This document shows positions 61,912 through 64,000 of a DNA stretch of 64,000 nt, piece by piece (the first letter of the stretch is position 1; each line of letters begins with the position of its first letter). The position numbers and the translations under genes were made by a program. The notes below the pieces were generated by a model. The model was given only the letters and a program-made list of their open reading frames with translations. It was not told the origin of the DNA and ran no database searches. This DNA comes from Euglena gracilis (taxonomy: Eukaryota; Euglenida; Euglenophyceae; Euglenales): contig CP154957.1 of assembly GCA_039621445.1 (NCBI GenBank), forward strand, positions 20,662,607 through 20,726,606. Direction: 5' to 3'.

Positions 61912-62179
61912 TTGTCGATGCCCAGCCGCCTTGCTGCTGTGCTCGACGCTCATGGTGGTCCCACCCGTTGCTGACAGGTCCCCCGCGGCCCTAGGCCATC
62001 CATTGGATGGTACTGGGTACACCTTAGACATGCCGCACATTGAAGCCTCCTGATATTGCAACAATTTGAAAGGCCTTTGCAACTCGCTGATGGTCTCCGG
62101 GGGAAAAGCATTTTTGGGGGTGTCCCACTATTCAGTTTCCCTGGACCGTCCCACTATTTAGTTTCCCTACTGTATAAGG

Positions 62180-62530
62180 TGTTTCGTGTTCTGATCCCAC
62201 TTTTTTATCAGGAAAACTGGGGGCGCTGAAGGCGCCCCCGGTTTTCCTGGTGAAAAAGCGGGGTCAGAACACGAAACAATGATGAAACCGTGTTAAGAGA
62301 CCACGATGTACACCGGTAGTGAAAACCGTGTTCAAGTCCACGTGATTCGCGCAAAAAAAAATGGCGATTATAGTAAACACGCACAATGCACACGTGTTCA
62401 AGATCAGAGTAAACACGCTTTCCGTACAATGTACAGGTGTTACAAACATGGTACATTTGGATTGTACCGTGTTTGTAGGAAAATGTGTTTACTCTTTTTT
62501 TGTAACATTTGTACATTGGACGGAAAGCGT
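62180..62530. repeat. Dispersed repeat with terminal hairpin, copy 2 (inverted)
   Basis: Hairpin 62187-62272 (gttctgatccc, aggaaaactggggg / cccccggttttcct, ggggtcagaac), then text complementary to 39888-40130 (tcacgtggacttgaacacgg in complement, agtaaacacgctttccgtac). Confidence 0.75.
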
Positions 62531-62579
62531 GTTTACCCTGAAATGAATGAACACGTGCACATTACGGGCTTCACACCCT

Positions 62580-63436
62580 TCACAGCCATGTTGCGCCTGG
62601 CTAAACCTGCTGAGCAGTTTGTGGAAGCCCTCCAAAAGGTGAAATCTCCATCCAAGGAAGTTGATGCTTTGGTTGGTGAATTCCCCCCCCCCCCCAGATC
62701 TGGTCTCGTCAAAAGATTACCATGACCGGCTGCCTTGACCTGTTTTTATGGAATATATGGGGGTTTGCAGCCCATGGGGTACAGCACACCACGTTGGACA
62801 ACTGTTTTTGGGGGTGGGCCCGGTGGTGCATTGATGCTCGGGTGTTGTATGCGACACCCGAGCAACAACTCGCCTGCGTTGCTGCCCGTACGGAGAGAGC
62901 TGGAACATATTTTCGGTTTCGTTCCATGACTGTTTTGTCTTTCCGCACGTACCTCAATTCCATTGTTTTTTTTTGTACATCGTGCAGACGGTGAGGGACC
63001 TCCAATTGTGGGCTCCTCGGCTTCTCAATTCCCCAAATTCCTTGCTTTCTTTGCCTCTGTCGCAACAAAAACCATGGACGAGAAGGCTGCGGGTTGGCAG
63101 GGGGATTCATCCAGCACCGTTCTCACTGAGGAGGAATTGATATCAGTGGTGTCCACGTTTGAGGAAAATCACAAAATGGCAGTCCAACGTTGGAACACAC
63201 TGTGCCTTGGTTTTTCAACTACGTCCAGGGCAGAGGTGCTGAAAAGGTGGATGGTGGAAAATTTCAAACCTCGCATCATTGACGGATGTAAGGCCTACGA
63301 GGTCGTTGTCGGGTCAATGAAGAACCATCAACCCAAACTTCCAGCCACAGACAAGCAACTCCTGGCCAACCTTGTCATCACCGGGGACAATCCGCCAATT
63401 TGTCTGGTGCGAGCCACTGAGTCATTGAGTCATTGA
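62580..63436 (+). CDS. Multi-exon repeat family member, longest C-terminal version
   Basis: Pieces on +: 62588-62690 (MLRLAKPAEQFVEALQKVKS then EVDALVGEF), about 62800-62970 (VLYATPEQQLACVAARTERA, MTVLSFRTYLNSI) and 62990-63436 (GPPIVGSSASQFPKFLAFFA, LTEEELISVVSTFEENHKMA, LCLGFSTTSRAEVLKRWM, LPATDKQLLANLVITGDNPP, stop TGA). They align in order with 44.0-44.9 kb. LSFRTYLNSI and LGFSTTSRAEVLKRW resemble the core-binding helix and the first catalytic Arg region of tyrosine recombinases, which is suggestive but unproven. Exon borders are estimated; no PHD segment was found after 63436. Confidence 0.45.
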
Positions 63437-63464
63437 GCCAGTCTGGTTTTGCTTGCCATCATCC

Positions 63465-63770
63465 TATAAAATGTTTTTAATTTGTAACACGGTAACAATC
63501 CAAATGTATCGTGTTTGTAACACGCAAACATTGAACGGAAAGCGTGTTAACTCTGATCTTGAACACGTGTACATTGTAGGAAAACGTGTTTCCTCTTTTT
63601 TGTAAAACGTGTACATTGGACGGAAAGCGTGTTTACCCTGATCTTGAACACGTGTACATTCAAAATGTGTTACAAACACGTGCACATCACCGCTGTACAA
63701 ACACCGTTTTCACGGCCGGTGTATATTGTGGACTAAACACGGTTTCAAGTTTTTCATGATTTTGGTTCTA
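63465..63770. repeat. 'ggaaagcgtgtttacnctgatcttgaacacgtgtacatt' repeat
   Basis: cggaaagcgtgtt.ac.ctgatct then tgaacacgtgtacatt occurs at 63537 and 63618. cgtgtttgtaacacg, ttttcac.gccggtgta and acacggtttcaa link it to the repeats at 39.9 and 62.3 kb. Confidence 0.7.
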
Positions 63771-64000
63771 TGTGCATAGCAAAAAAGTGTTTACAGTTTT
63801 GTGTGTGCAAATGTGCACGTCTCACAGTTTTACACGGCGAAACATTTTACAGTCACGGGCATGGGTATGTCCCCATGGGCACCCATAATTGTTAAATGTT
63901 TTTCCACGAAGAGTAACCCGTTAAATATTTTTAATATCACTCTTTTTCCTGATGGGCTGTGGTACCCTTCCGGGGGGTTCGTAAAAATGATGAATTTGCT
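63771..64000. other. Window end without recognised features
   Basis: Mixed-composition sequence with no open frame or repeat I can name. Confidence 0.4.

Larger units (their letters stand above)
60993..62172. mobile_element. Tc1/mariner foldback element
   Basis: Both ends read inward cagtagggaaac.aaatagtgggac. Arms 60993-61517 and 61651-62172 are reverse complements with few differences; the unique centre is about 133 bases. Both arms hold the same C-terminal transposase sequence, in opposite orientation. Confidence 0.85.

Overview
The window is nuclear DNA of a eukaryote, most likely a free-living unicellular alga or other protist; I cannot name the species. It has spliced genes (an ABC-C transporter, a Cks1/Cks2 cell-cycle protein, a ParB-like gene), GC-rich exons in a mixed background, many G/C homopolymers of 6-15 bases, AT microsatellites and short TTAGGG tracts. 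There is no operon structure, no tRNA or rRNA that I could recognise, and most of the 64 kb is transposon-derived.

Layout. 1-1.2 kb: G/C-tract repeats. 1.2-10.4 kb: the last seven exons (second nucleotide-binding domain and C-terminus) of an ABCC transporter on +; its final 6-kb intron holds a MITE, a (TA)n tract, a 1.45-kb Tc1-type palindrome and a GGCCGCC minisatellite. 10.4-16.3 kb: non-coding, with inverted GCACCGTGT minisatellites. 16.46-21.01 kb: a DIRS-type tyrosine-recombinase retrotransposon with its inverted terminal repeats and internal complementary region, inserted in a MITE whose empty copy lies at 4.9 kb. 22.8-23.1 kb: a Cks homologue on - with a 45-nt intron. 24.4-36.7 kb: nested DNA transposons, including a 1.5-kb foldback element with a 9-bp target duplication, a hAT element with a near-perfect 8-bp duplication, and hAT transposase remnants. 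37-47.9 kb: palindromic repeats, AT microsatellites and remnants of a repeated multi-exon gene family that ends in a PHD-like zinc finger.

48.4-55.4 kb is a distinct GC-rich block with a ParB-like spliced gene, an 849-residue unidentified protein, a + strand two-exon gene and a charged coiled-coil fragment. Ten exact copies of the 12-mer GCGCAGGTGCGC lie in its introns, spacers and coding sequence. Its right edge ends in a hAT-like terminus (TCCTTATATCAAACCCTG) next to an 8-bp sequence that recurs beside a matching terminus at 57.19 kb. The two flanks are the two halves of a repeat that is uninterrupted at this point at 31.77 kb. The block may therefore be a multi-gene mobile element; this is the most unusual feature of the window.

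58-64 kb: more dispersed repeats, a 1.18-kb Tc1/mariner foldback carrying transposase sequence in both arms, and another member of the multi-exon repeat family. The genes of the window do not form a pathway. The picture is host genes (ABCC, Cks) separated by nested mobile elements, several of which can be dated relative to each other because both filled and empty sites are present.
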